Of a stretch of 64,000 bases of DNA, positions 22,213 through 34,196 are shown piece by piece. Below the pieces are notes generated by a model. That model was not told the DNA's origin, searched no databases, and saw only the letters and a list, made by a program, of their open reading frames with translations. The first letter of the stretch is position 1. Each line of letters begins with the position of its first letter. The translations under genes and the position numbers were made by a program. The DNA comes from Adiantum capillus-veneris (Eukaryota; Streptophyta; Polypodiopsida; Polypodiales; Pteridaceae): the NCBI GenBank assembly GCA_014529385.2, contig CM043958.1, positions 90,357,025-90,421,024 on the forward strand, written 5' to 3'.

Positions 22213-23130
22213 CTATCGAAAATAGTGACTCATGTAGCCCTGGACTGGCCTTAGTGTCACCCGTTTTTCTACGTGATGGTCTGTTTCTGATTTCTTAACA
22301 TTACTCTCAGATGATCTCTCGCGATGTTCTTCACTTGGAGTGGTTTCTGGTCCTTGACCCAATATCCAATCCCGTATGGAATACCCCTGGTATTTGGTTT
22401 GTTCTACCTCCTCATGAGTCATCATAACAAAATTGTTGTTATAATAATCCCTAAACAAGTAAGTTGGTAGATCCGTAGATCCCTTATCTTTGATTTTGAA
22501 GATATAGATGATCTTCATGGCCATTAACTGTCCTGGTCTAGCATGAGAAGTCCACAAAAGATCTTTTATGTTTCTATCTTCCCAACAATAGACTCCGATC
22601 CTAGGATTATTTGTACTAAGCCGTTTCAAAGGCTTCAAGTCTACTTAATCGTATCCCTCGAATTCCAAAGTTGGTGGTCCTTCTTTTGCTGACATATCTG
22701 GGATTATAGTGTTTACTTCTAATCCCCATTTGTCTACCATGTCAGGGTTTTCGACTTGTACATATTGAGTTTCGTTTCGATCCATGTACATTTTTCCTTG
22801 TTTGTTTGCCCTAACCTCTTCTTCGAACTCAATATCATGGTCATCAATGCGAATAGCATACTCTTCGTTAGGATCCAAGTACACCTAGGCTCCATGACGA
22901 TTAGTCTTGTAAAAAGAGAGTATATGCTTATAGCGCATTGTCGTTCCAGTTTCCGAGTGAGTTGAGTAAGAAGACATTTCGGATGTTGAATCTGAAAAAG
23001 TGACCGAGACTTCTTCAGGAATTGTGTGCAAGGAGTTGCCTTGATTTACGCTTTCTTCAATGGATACTCTACTGGTGTTTTCTCCGAATAGGCCTTGATT
23101 TCCTATTACACGACCAGATCCAAGGTTCAT
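22213..23130 (-). pseudogene. Element gag: N-terminal extension
   Basis: Three open pieces in one frame (23130-22885, 22884-22645, 22638-22213) are separated by one TAG and one TAA. The ATG at 23130 (MNLGSGRVIGNQGLFGEN) is the likely start of gag. The region is acidic and Ser/Thr-rich at first and later has aromatic words (LPTYLFRDYYNNNFVMM, RDWILGQGPE). I recognise no domain. Large plant Ty3 elements often carry such an extra N-terminal region before the capsid domain. Confidence 0.6.
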
Positions 23131-25247
23131 ATAGACTTATGAAGCCCTGGATAGAGTACTCACCTTGGATTGACTTGTCGTCAATTTCCACTCAATTCAA
23201 TTGCAACTTTCTGTCAAGCCACTGATTCCTTGTCTGCAACCTGATTCATGTACAAAATTAATCAAATTAGCTATTTTTCTATGAGGACATTAGAGCTCTT
23301 CAAAACCCTCGTGATTGGTCTCTGTATATCACTTCAAATCATGCTATGGAAGTCAAACTTTTGACTTTCAGATTCAGCTTAGCAAAATCAAAGGTCTAAT
23401 CTGTAACCTATAAACTGTGTGTATCTATACCAATTTTGATCCGATTGAACCCAAAATTTATCTATGGCCTTACATTATGCTGGTCTAACACTGTATAAGC
23501 CCAAAAGTCAAAATTGAAGTCTCTGGATAGCAGAAGTAAATAATTGCGATTTATTTACTCCTGAAAATCAAAGGTCTAATCTGCAACCTATAAACTATGT
23601 GTATCTGTACCAATTTTGATCCGATTGAACCCAAAATTTATCTATGGCCTTATATTATGCTGGTCTAACACTGTATAAGCCCAAAAGTCAAAATTGAAGT
23701 CTCTGGATAGCAGAAGTAAATAATTGCGATTATTTACTTTTGTCACTTTTTTGCACTTTTTGGATTGTTTTGGCAAGTATACAACTTGTTAAAGCCCTTG
23801 GGCAAGTTTGGACAAAATTTGATCAAATTTACCCACTATTCCGTGTCCGCAAACTCTGATTCCGAGAATCTGGCTTAAGTCTCACTTTTGTGGTCCATTT
23901 GTGGGGTCTACTTGATGTGCTTGACCTTGAGGTATACTCAAATTTGCAAAATCACCAAGTTTTGAAGCAGATGTAAATAATCGCGATTATTTACTCCTGA
24001 AAATTTTTTGCAAATTTATGTCCCAAATTTGATACAGATCTATTAAGCACCTTATGTTAAGGTCACTAGCCAATTTTCATCAAGTTTGGACAATTTTTGG
24101 TCAAATGGTCATCAATTATCTGTCCGTAGACTAACTTTACAATTTTAGCCACAATTTTCAATCCAATGATTCAAATTTCACTGAATTTGGTTTGTGGGCT
24201 TATTACAACATGGTAAAGCTAGTGGTATGCCAACTTGGTCAAAAAAGTTTAAAAACAGGGCAGATGTAAATAATCACGATTATTTACTTTTGCCAAAATT
24301 TTACAAGTTTTTGGTCAATTGAGCATATACACATGTTTATCACATCAATATAAGCCTATGAATCAAGTTTCATCAAGTTTGGATAAATTTTTCCTCAATT
24401 CACACTCACGGTTCAAAAAGTCAGTACAAACTTTAGTTTTTACCCAGTTTTTTGCCAGTTTAGAGATCCAAATCTCTTTGGCCTTTACAAAAGTTGTTTG
24501 TACACATGCAATGAGTCAATGGTATGAGTCTTGGCTAATTTAGAGCAAAAAGTTAATAATCGCGATTATTAACTTGAGGCTTGAAATGAGCACTTTTTTG
24601 CAACTTTTTGAAAGACTGTACTTTTATGATGTTTTTTGAGCCTATAAATCAAGTCAAAACTTAATTTGACCTAAAATGTCAAGAAAAAGTAAATATTCTG
24701 AGTTTTGATGAACTTCTTGAATTTTTTACCTCAAAGTGTCCTTGAGCTTACCCACTGGTTCGGACAACCCTTAGGCTTACTCCCCAGTTGGATTGAGTGA
24801 ATTCGAGTCTTTTCGTGCTATTTCTAGCCGTAGACCTGAAATTCTGCAACTTTACATAACAACTCACACTTGATTCTTTCAAAGAGAGCAATGCTATGAA
24901 ATCCACCTTGGATCCTACTTACCCTACTCCTAGCTTCTCATGCAATTGGGTCGTGGAAAGTATCCACAAACACTGTTTTCTTGTGTTTTTTATGTTTTTC
25001 AGAGTCTTGATCTTAAGACTTATCTCGTCTACCAATCATTCTCCAAATCCTAATCTAAATCTACAATCCTACAGTCCTGAAGGTACTTAGCAAGTACGAT
25101 TACTTCCAAGCTACCTCTACACAGCAAAAGACGACAATCTTAAGCTATGCGATTTCTAAAAGAGAGTTTTGAACTCTAGGTGAACCTAGAGGAAGTTAAA
25201 GGACAATTACACAAAAGTCTCATGTTTTTCCCTAGTTTAGGTTTCTT
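23131..25247 (-). other. Long untranslated leader of degenerate repeats
   Basis: About 2.1 kb between PBS and gag without a credible ORF. It is built of loosely similar units of roughly 180-290 bases with recurring words such as CAAGTTTGGACAA and GGTCAAAT. Most units carry one copy of a 22-base palindrome. Copies 23385-23564 and 23565-23744 are a near-identical 180-base tandem pair. Confidence 0.75.
23536..24573. repeat. Array of five 22-base palindromes
   Basis: Half-site GTAAATAATCG followed by its inverse. It occurs perfectly at 23973-23994, with one change at 23716-23737 and 24266-24287, with one inserted T at 23536-23558, and as a co-varied perfect form (GTTAATAATCG half-site) at 24552-24573. 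Related half-sites occur in both LTRs (11070-11085 intact, about 25610-25622 altered). Confidence 0.85.
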
Positions 25248-25268
25248 CGATCCCCGACAGCGGCGCCA
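25248..25268 (-). other. Primer-binding site of the 15.4-kb element
   Basis: On the element strand this reads TGGCGCCGCTGTCGGGGATC and onward, two bases inside the 5' LTR. It is the same PBS class as at 3699-3719, with a few differences. Confidence 0.85.
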
Positions 25269-25270
25269 AA

Positions 25271-26187
25271 TGTGGGACGCATGTTTAACCTCACCATCCT
25301 ATCTTATTGCAGTATTAGCGAGAACCACAATTAATTTGTCAAACCATGGGATGAAGCTAACTCAACTAGTGCATAGAGGCTACAAGAGATTGTCAATCTC
25401 TTGGAACACAACTAACAACTCGCATCTAACTCAAGCTACACTCAAGTGACTGAAATCACCAAAAGCCAAGCGGCTCATCGGCAAGCAAATCACATCCGTT
25501 ACAGCATCAAATGACATCCAAACGTAACAAAACTTCTAGGATAAGTTTATAAGACCTAAGCACACATACCTATGGCCTCAAACCCCACTTTAGGTCAAGT
25601 TCCAAAATCTTGATTATTAACAGCAGTGGATTTTTAACCTAGTCGTTTTCGACAGAATGCATCTAAATGCTTAGCAATGATGCCCCAATACCCCGCCTAT
25701 GCTTAGTTTTCGATTTAAAAGTGTAAATTCCTAGTTATGATGAAATTAGGCCGCAGGTCGACGACGCCAAAAGCTACGAAATACTGTGAATAGCTTACGT
25801 CAATGCGTAGAGCTCTTACCTGCGGTTGCAATGCAACAAACACATTCGCAATGTGACAACCGGAGAGAGAGTAGGAAGTGCGAGAAGGAGAGAAGTGAGC
25901 GCCGTTAGCTCACGTTGTGTATTTCTTATCCAAAAACTTATAAAAAACTTACAAAAATTGGCTTTTATACCTTAGTCAAGGTTTTTGGGTGGTCAAAAGT
26001 AATATCTGGAGTTCTACCAAAGCTGGGAATTGACTGGATGATACAATCTGGAAGCTTGTAGCCCCGGTTCATTAATTACAAAGTTTATCAAGAAAATAGG
26101 AGTTACAATATTTTCGATTTATCAAAAAAAAATTGTTTTACAAGGAGAACTCCGAAAAATGGTCTCCGTGTTAGCTTGTTGCTAACA
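25271..26187 (-). mobile_element. 5' LTR of the 15.4-kb element
   Basis: 917 bases, starting TGTTAGCAACAAGC and ending GTCCCACA on the element strand. A TATA box (GTATAAAAGC) at 25961-25970 places U3 at about 25971-26187. R-U5 would then run to 25271. Confidence 0.9.
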
Positions 26188-27715
26188 ATCCAAACCAAGG
26201 ACACAAAAGAACATGAATTCGACAAAACAACCTTGTACAATCTCATGATCAATAGAATAAACATGCTATGCCATATTATTTCTCTATGCTCAAGCTTCAC
26301 ATGCTCTTCTCACAAAGTAAGAGGACCTCACATATTTAGGTGTGTCTGCCTCTAGTCTTTGGCCCAATGGAATAGTTCCACCGTCGATAGTTAAGGTCTT
26401 TCGCCCTCTCATCTAAGATCCCTTTCCTCATCAATCAAAGGCATGCTTGTCACACCATTGTTATATTCAAGTACACATATTTAAGTTCCCTACCCAAAAA
26501 GTAAAGAAGAATCTCATCATTTCTGGTTATTCGGTAGCAAACCTTTACTTCAAGAACGATAGTAAGGCCAAGAAACCACTTCATGTCACAAAATACATAA
26601 CCCTGACTTTCAGTCTCCAAAGTTATATGGCACTCATCCTCTAGTGCTATGGGAAATCTATCACACGATGATGTAGTATTTGGAGTCAAGCTTTTCCTAG
26701 AGATATTAAAGAGATTGTTGGGTACCATCCTATGAGTCTAGCTTGAGCGCTAGCTTATGGGAGATTACTCAACTCAACACTTGTATCTTTGTTACCAATG
26801 CAACTATTGTTTACCATGTCAAGATGCACTTGAACAACAACACCTTTTTTGGCAAAGGCATTGACATAAACAATTGAACTCTTTTTACCACAATTATACA
26901 AGAATCCATCAACACCCAATTCCCAACTCCATCCTGTATCTCCCAACACACACACACACATGTCGAATTCAGAATATGTGGATGGGGATTCGCACATGCA
27001 AAACCCAATTCAAAGCTTGATTACATGGTTCATAAATAGTTGCAAAAAAACTCTAGGCTTAGTGTCCAAACATGCATTGCACCTTGCAAAGCCGTGCAAT
27101 TCTAAACTCAAGGAGGCAATCATGGTGGACTCAGAGTTACGTATATTGTAGTTTAAGTTTGTAAGTTGCAAGTAATGTTGAAGGAGAGAGGATGCCCAGA
27201 GGTTCAATCAATCTACACAATACTTGTGAAAGCATCTCCGCAGAGTGGAGAGGAACCTGTGTGAGACAATTTGCAAGGGGACCAGCTAAATCTTTATGCA
27301 TTCAGAGATTTTAGGATCATTAAAGGGGATGTTGAAAGATGATGAAAGCATAATTCTTATCGCCTGCCATGATTGAGAAAGCACCTAGTTAGCACATCCT
27401 CAAATTTATGGTCATCCAAGGAAGGCTCACTGACAAGAACTTTACAAGCATGCTATCTCACCACATGGAGGAAAGACAAGTAATAAGTGAAGTTAGTGCC
27501 ATACTTGAGTTCACAAACTCTATGTACAAAGTATGTGAGATTCCTGTAGTAGAATTTGAGTGTTGGAAGTTAAGATATTGAGGGAATCTAAGTAGAAAAT
27601 TAATTAATGGGTGTACAATAGACCAGTAGGTCCCCTAAACAACTTTTTCACAAAGGCATTAATTCCTAAACAAATTTTTCACAAAGGCATTAATTAATTA
27701 GTTTGTTGGTGGGGT
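26188..27715. other. Intergenic DNA, possible decayed coding on minus strand
   Basis: No gene is supported. Two short minus-strand open pieces (26997-26755 and 26728-26450) have mixed composition and may be remains of a coding sequence, but I recognise nothing in them. 27590-27700 contains a short repeated phrase (ACAAAGGCATTAATT) just before a G-run. Confidence 0.35.
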
Positions 27716-27742
27716 GGGGGGGGGGGGGGGGGGGGGGGGGGG
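27716..27742. repeat. Run of 27 G
   Basis: Uninterrupted G run preceded by GGGGT. A second run of 28 G lies at 27999-28026, directly after a T run (about 27986-27996) and before GAGAGA repeats. Confidence 0.9.
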
Positions 27743-27780
27743 CATATTTGTTTTTTTTAGTGCTTAAGGGAGGCCTAAGG

Positions 27781-27960
27781 GCACGCAAGGCGTATAGCCT
27801 AGTGGTTTAGCTTGAGTTTCATAGTATCTACGTGATGAGTTCAAATGTTACTTATTAAGGTTGGTTTTAGATGGTGACGTGCATGGACATGCTAATTGGA
27901 GATCCTAAGGGATCTTGTGGAGATTCTATCTAATGAAAAACAAAAGTTATATGGGGGTAG
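27781..27960 (+). mobile_element. tRNA-derived SINE-like unit
   Basis: A-box-like TAGCCTAGTGG at 27795-27805 and B-box-like GAGTTCAAATG at 27837-27847 have the spacing of a tRNA-type pol III promoter. No cloverleaf tRNA gene is evident, and the segment continues about 110 bases into tRNA-unrelated sequence, as in plant SINEs. The ends are not defined. Confidence 0.45.
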
Positions 27961-27998
27961 TGGGAGGATACTCCTATGATCTCTCTTTTTTTTTTTGT

Positions 27999-28026
27999 GG
28001 GGGGGGGGGGGGGGGGGGGGGGGGGG
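27999..28026. repeat. Run of 28 G
   Basis: Follows TTTTTTTTTTTG and precedes GAGAGAGA, so this is a T/G/GA composite low-complexity site. Confidence 0.9.
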
Positions 28027-28180
28027 ATAAATAAGATGAGAGAGAGAGAGAGAGAACGTAAAGAACCTTTGGGGATGAAAAGGTGGGGCAATGTTGCCTA
28101 AGTGGGAGAGCCAGAAGCACCGAGGGTAGGGACAATGTTAAAGCTATGTTTGGTATGATTGCAATTGCAGAAACAGGTTC

Positions 28181-28418
28181 AAATTTCACTCCAAATGCAA
28201 TCCCTTATTGATTGCAAACATCTTGAAAGCCGGCTCAATTCACAATGCAATCTTTTAAAATTGGCCCTAGCTTACGGGAGAGTCCTTGGAAGCCGGTTCA
28301 AATTTCAGTCCACAATGCAATCCCTTATTTGATTGCAAACATCTTGAAAGATGGCTCAATCCACAATGCAAACTTTTGAAATTGGCCCTACCTAACATGA
28401 GAGTCCTTGGAGGGTTGC
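28181..28418. repeat. 119-bp tandem duplication
   Basis: 'aaatttcac/gtcc...aatgcaatccctta' at 28181 recurs at 28300 with about 119-base offset. Both copies include the words GATTGCAAACATCTTGAAAG and GAGAGTCCTTGGA, with scattered differences. Confidence 0.8.
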
Positions 28419-28507
28419 TCTTTTCTCTCTCTAGATGATCCCACTAGAGTTTAGACTAGTGTAAGGTTTGTAAAGGCCAATTGGATAGAGATGCCTTTTT
28501 TAAAGTC

Positions 28508-28640
<133 letters not shown>

Positions 28641-29887
28641 CCACCTATTCTATGCTCACTTGGGTACATGAATCTCGCCCTTATCTTGGCCTCTCCAATA
28701 TGTCGACATTTTCCAATTAATTGATAGCTCTTGTGGATCTACATATTTTTTTATTGTTGTCACTAGGTTTGATTGTGCAATAGGGTTGATTAACAGTTTT
28801 TGGTGCTTGAGTATGAATACACATGCAATAGTATCATCTCATCGTAGGGATGAGTTGATGAATTGTGAAAACTATCTCCAAGCATTTCCGTAGAGGGATC
28901 AAAAGCTCATTGATATTCTTTGCAAAAAGGAAAAATGGAGAGGAGCCATGGCATCCCCTTACACGACGATATCTTGCTAGGCTCCTTTTTTATGTGAGTG
29001 GCTTTTAAATTAAGAAATTTTAATTATTATTTCCTACATCACTCGGTGAATAGTACACTTGTTTGTTTTTTAAGGTTCAAATGTCAAAAGAGCTCCATAC
29101 TTAGCTAGAGAGCAAGAAGTGTGTGATGTCTAGTGAAGAGTTGAAAGAAGAAGATTCGAAGATGACGAATGTGATTCAAGGCGGTGTCTCTTCATTGATG
29201 CCAAGTGTGATGACCAACTATGCTCTCTCCCTCTTCTTAGGGTGAAGCAAGGTCTGCAAGTAAGTAGAAAAAAGTGCATCATTTGAATCTAGAGAGGCAC
29301 ACACACGGCCAGTGGCCAAACATACTGACAAAACAGGAGCCGTCCCACATCCACAAACTCGAGAAACAACCCCCTGGGAAGACAGAAGAACTCAAGAAAA
29401 CAAGGCATAAACATATATAAGGGAAAATAACTCAAAAATAACTTTATTGGGGACTCGCACGTTTGTTTCTATCTTTTGACCACTTTGTTGACCACAAAAA
29501 AGGTTCTAAAATCTGGCACAGTACAACTATTCTTAACACTCGCTTGAAAAAAAGATTGTACCAACATACTCCTTTGATTCTTTGAGTTGATTACTACATA
29601 GAAAAAACTTGCAGACAATGACACAAATTTGTGATCTTCTCTCATTACTCATTTGTGGACACCCTCCTAAAACAGAAACTTTTATCAAAGAGATCTTCAT
29701 TTTGCATAGACTAGCTCTCTTTTCTACAAGCAAACTACTATGTATATGAAAAGCAGTGCAACAAACAATTCTCTTGGTTGTGCAATACAACTAGAAGTAC
29801 CATTAGCTGCTTTTTGTGTAGCAGCACGAGCATTCTGCTCGTATGATACAATGAGCATCGTGAGCAACTAACAAGGGTGCCTAATCA

Positions 29888-29942
29888 CATTCAAATCCAT
29901 GACCCGCATCACGGAGGACAAATGCCCTAACCAACCAAGCTA
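29888..29942 (-). ncRNA. tRNA-like A/B-box unit (SINE or tRNA relic)
   Basis: On the minus strand TAGCTTGGTTGG (29942-29931) resembles an A box. GGATTTGAATG (29898-29888) resembles a B box at normal tRNA spacing. The intervening bases do not give a clean anticodon arm, so a SINE head or a decayed tRNA is more likely than a working tRNA gene. Confidence 0.4.
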
Positions 29943-30190
29943 GAGTGCAATACAATTACCACTCTTTGTTCTCTCTTCCACTCTCTCATCTACTTTGAGG
30001 GGGTTCCCTTATCTACACATAAGCTTTTCCTAACTTGCATAAGTTAGTTTAATCATCACTAAAAGACATAGGAAAGAATTGCTCATAGAGAGGGATGGTT
30101 GGTACCAAGTGTGGTTTCATGTGTAACCTCTTTTATGTCATTTCGATTGTCTCTTTAATGTTTATGCTTAAGCATTTACTTATTCTTATA

Positions 30191-30288
30191 AAGTCATTAA
30201 TTTGCTAATTATTGTGTTTTGAAAGATCTAAATCTTGTAAAGTCATTAATTTACTAATTATTGTGTTTTGAGAGATCTAAATCTTGTT
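30191..30288. repeat. 49-bp tandem duplication
   Basis: AAGTCATTAATTTGCTAATT and onward at 30191 repeats at 30240 with two or three changes. Confidence 0.9.
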
Positions 30289-31427
30289 TGCAATGTTTGG
30301 GAAGGATCATTAAGCTAAGAGTGGCATTAAAGGTATTATGATTTTTACATTCGTCATTTGGACATGTTCGAATTGATTATATGTCGTGCTCTTGCTTGTT
30401 GTCAGGGGACCTAGTGACATAGAGCCACTGTCATTTTGTATATTTTGTTATGTTCATTTCATTTATTTTTAAATTATTCTTTTTTCAAGACATTACAATG
30501 AGCAATGGAAAATTTTCACTAGCTACTTATCTTATTTCAACTTATATAGTGTTGGCTCCCTTCTTCATTCCACCCCATGGTTACTCCTCTAACAAGTAGA
30601 CATTTTCCCAACCATCACACAAGTACTTATTTAAGATCTAGGGAAAGAGAAGAGGCTAATTACATATTTTTTGAACCGTTGCTCTGATGAACATTTTGAC
30701 CTTTCTATCGGGTTCGAAATAGGAGCATAGCAATACACAATGTGACTTTGTATTTGTTATCAAGTGACTATGCCATTTTTGTCATAGTAGCAAACCTCAA
30801 TGCAAAGTGGTAAGCTCATTCAAGCAAATCAACAAGGATTTGCTACTTCAAATCACTAACATTCATACCTTCTCTAGAGATGTAGCCAAAAAAATGTACT
30901 TATTCGCGACACTTTGGTAAGTACAAAAAGTAGGATCAAGAATAGGAAGTGGCTGTGTTAGATCTTTTCCTTGCCATGCATCCTTTGCATGAGCTTTCAT
31001 ATCTTCATTGTGCTCCATATTTTGATGGTTAGATGAGATTTCATATAGGGGACAAAGGCACTACTGGAGAATAGAAATCAATCAAGAGAAAGAAAATAGT
31101 TATCATGAACTAAGGAATTCCAAAAAAAAACTACTCCACAATTTACGGCAAGAATTGAGGCCACCAAATCCACGACTGTTCATGCACATGGTGCCGAAAA
31201 AAGTGTGACTGCTCAATAAATAAGCCTACAAACTGTTTGACAAGAAAAATTAGAAATTAGTCGCATAAGACATCATTATCAGGAGCACATTGAAAATTGG
31301 TGCAGTTTCTAGTATAGATATTTAGTGGCATCCTCTCTTTGAACAGTATTTTCTTCGAGTTTGCCTTGCATTTCTAGACATATGACAAAGACTCAGTACA
31401 CAAATCTTTTGGATTGATATATGCTCA

Positions 31428-31433
<6 letters not shown>

Positions 31434-31509
<76 letters not shown>
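31434..31509. repeat. Compound (GT)(GA) microsatellite
   Basis: GT units to about 31462 pass directly into GA units to 31509. Confidence 0.95.
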
Positions 31510-31510
<1 letters not shown>

Positions 31511-31897
31511 ATATCAACCTGTATGCACCCCTGTTTTCCCTCCGGAGTTTTCCAAAAATGGTTTTGGACTCTCAACTTCCCTTCAACGATTTGCAGTCTT
31601 TTTCATATGGGTCAGATTTTAGTCTCTGTAGCAGCAATTCAATTTTCAAATGTTCCATCAGAATGATGCAGTTCCCTTTTCTTCGTTCAAGATTTCACTT
31701 AGACAATCCTTACATTTTGCCCTCGATGTTGGGGCGTACAGCTCTTCTATGTTTGCTTTTAAAACCTTCACTTTACAGCACACTTTTGTGTTTTTCCCTT
31801 TGTATCAAAACTTTCTGATGATTTTCCTCACTTCCATGTTTCCCATTTGTAAATTAATCAAAAAAGATTTACAAAGAGAGAAGAAGAAGAAGAAGAG

Positions 31898-32216
31898 GAT
31901 TTTAACGTCGTAGGAAACTTTCCCAAGAAACCTCAAAGATCTATCCGACGAGAGTTGTACTCAAGACCTGTTATTCAAGAGGGAAATGGCATAACCAATC
32001 TACCACACTTGGGTGATTAAAATATACCATTTTCCTCTTGAGGATTTTAACATCGTAGGAAACTATCCCAAGAGACCTCAAAGATCTATCCGACGGGAGT
32101 TGAACTCAAGGCCTGTTATTCAAGAGGGGGATTTTAACATCGTAGGAAACTATCCCAAGAGACCTCAAAGATCTATCCGACGGGAGTTGAACTCAAGGCC
32201 TGTTATTCAAGAGGGG
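31898..32216 (-). mobile_element. tRNA-derived SINE-like unit with triplicated 3' part
   Basis: An 87-base segment starting GATTTTAAC occurs at 31898-31984, 32043-32129 and 32130-32216. Copies two and three are nearly identical and directly adjacent. On the minus strand copy one is preceded by an A-box-like GTGGTAGATTGG (32006-31995). Copies two and three contain a B-box-like GAGTTCAACTCC. This reads as a minus-strand SINE whose B-box-to-tail part was later duplicated. The 29-residue repeat seen on the plus strand is a side effect of the 87-base period. Confidence 0.5.
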
Positions 32217-34196
32217 GAGAGAGTGTGCACGTGCACGCGCACATGTGTATTTTGGTACCTAGTTCTACACCCACTACCAGGCATTTGACCAAGTGCAAAT
32301 GCCATAAAATTTAATATATACCATGTACGATGGAGCTGATGGTTATATCCTCTTGTTTGTGACTACCTTGCAGTATCCTTTACATGTGAATTTGGGCTTA
32401 GCCTAGAGCCCAAAATTGTTGTTTTGAGCACAAAGGTTCTTTATTCCAGAGTAGAAAAAGGTTCTATAACAGTTTTTTGGGTAGACAATCTGTCCCTTGG
32501 CATGTGAAAGATGCCTTACGGGCTGGCATGCCACAGCAGAAGCTCATCAAACAGGGCGATTGCGGTGCACCTCTAGAAGGTATCAATAGACACACTTTTT
32601 CTGTATCTTGAAAGAATGAACATGCTATTTGATGTCGGATCTGCGGAGGATCGTCACTTCTCCCTGATTTTTTTCTTCTTTTGTGAAAATGATGATGTTT
32701 TCATATAGTAACATCGTCTAGTAAATCAAGACGAACAACGCAACCAGCGAGCTTCCTGAAAGTTCAGCATCTAACAAGACTCCATGTCTAATATGAGACC
32801 ATGGCTACTTCTTCCATAACTTTTGAAGGAGGAGACACTCCTAAGTACAGGCTGGCGTGTCAAGTTCAATTTTTGGCAAGACTTATTATCTTGGCAAGAC
32901 AGGCTCTCACAGATTGTTACTTTCATTCACAATAAGATGGATTCTGCCAAATCTTTAAGTATGGAGCACTTCTTTCTCCATACCCATATCTGCCCGAGGC
33001 ACTTTGTATAAGCTCAGCTCTCTGATCACCATACCTTATGTTACATCAGATGTATATTTTGTCTCTCATTATAATAATTCCCATACTTTGTTGGCAAAAA
33101 AGAACATCAGCCATCATTGAAGGCTGAGCTTATAATATCCCACTCAATGGGAAACCTCTGCAATTGAATGAGCTGTGACCGTGCAACAGGATCTTGAAGA
33201 GTTTCAAGGATGATACAGGAAATTCAGTTTCGCTCGGTATGAATGTCAAACGGTCCTTAATTTCTGAGGATATTCCAGTTTACTGGCTCAAACACCAACA
33301 TTTTTTAAGAATCGGCGACATCCAAAAAATTAGGACAAAACTCTACTGAAGGTAATCTACTCTGTTCAAGGCAATCACTCTATTTCAAGGCTTGCAAGTC
33401 ATGCTCTACTGATTGACATGCAAATTCTAGTCCTGCTCTAAATAAACCGTCTGTGAAACCGAAGCAACCAGCTTACAGAGAAAGTGGTTACTCCAGCCTC
33501 TTGCACATAAGGTTACTTGCCCTTTTAGCAGTACATTCAAGGGCAATGGCCACCTCTGTTGCTTGTAACAGGTCTTGCGTTCAAGAATCGTCCAATAGAT
33601 CTTTGAAGTCTCTTGGGACTGCTCATACATCGTTAAAGCTTCTGTTCTATTTCTTCTCGACAATCAAACTCTTCCGTTCATCAACAATACAAGAAACTAG
33701 CATCAAGATACATGAATATGACAATAAAGGCAATTGAAATGGTCAAGTCATGCGACTCTACAACAATACAAAACAGGTGTCCACAGCATCAAAGCTTCCC
33801 TTTTAGCCACTTCTCTGTCCAAAAAGGCCAATTCCTGTCACTAGTAACAAAACAAAACATATATTTTAGTACTTCCCTTCACCCATACAATATCCTGCTG
33901 CTGGACTTTACAAAGGCATGTGACCATTAGGAAACCAGATTGCACATGCTCATAAACATTCAGAAATGAGCTTCATAACCGAAGCTAGGCACTGCGTAAT
34001 CAACAACCCCATCCTGCAGATTTTGTGCTATATCACAAAAAATAATTCCCAAAACTCAGAAGTGCAAATGACCCACCAGACTGTTTCAAATGACAGTGAA
34101 GGAGTGCTAAACAAGGTTAGGAGTACCTGCTCTTAACATCCACTCTCTTGTTTGTGTGAGCTCGTGTGCTAACTCTCTATTTGAGACTTGAGACCC
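32217..34196. other. Intergenic and 3' flank of host gene
   Basis: No second gene is supported. The part nearest 34196 is presumably the 3' UTR of the minus-strand gene. Short plus-strand frames around 33453-33930 lack recognisable content. Confidence 0.4.

Larger units (their letters stand above)
10736..26187 (-). mobile_element. Athila/Tat-like Ty3/gypsy LTR retrotransposon, defective
   Basis: A 15.45-kb element in minus orientation. The ends are two related LTRs (10736-11658 and 25271-26187) with TG...CA termini. The flanks are GTCCA on the left (10731-10735) and ATCCA on the right (26188-26192), a 5-bp target duplication with one mismatch. Order along its own strand: 5' LTR, PBS, repeat-rich leader of about 2.1 kb, gag, protease, RT, RNase H, a foreign block without integrase, an extra unknown frame, polypurine tract, 3' LTR. 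The PBS type, the RT words FLDGFSGYNQ and YMDD, and the large size fit the non-chromodomain Athila/Tat side of Ty3 elements. Many in-frame TAG/TAA codons and several frameshifts show it is old and not autonomous. Confidence 0.9.
28641..31433. other. Intergenic DNA, no protein gene seen
   Basis: A/T-rich with only short chance frames on both strands. It contains a tRNA-like unit at 29888-29942 and a 49-base tandem repeat at 30191-30288; otherwise nothing is recognised. Confidence 0.5.

Noticed and set aside
22756-22965. Plus-strand frames across 17.2-23.2 kb
   Set aside because: They are antisense shadows of the minus-strand gag-pol.
26450-26997. Minus-strand coding remnants as a copia or host gene
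   Set aside because: The composition is gene-like, but no domain or consistent frame could be recognised, so they are only noted in the gap description.
33453-33737. 94-codon plus-strand frame near the 3' side of the host gene
   Set aside because: No recognisable content; it lies in the likely 3' UTR region of the opposite-strand gene.
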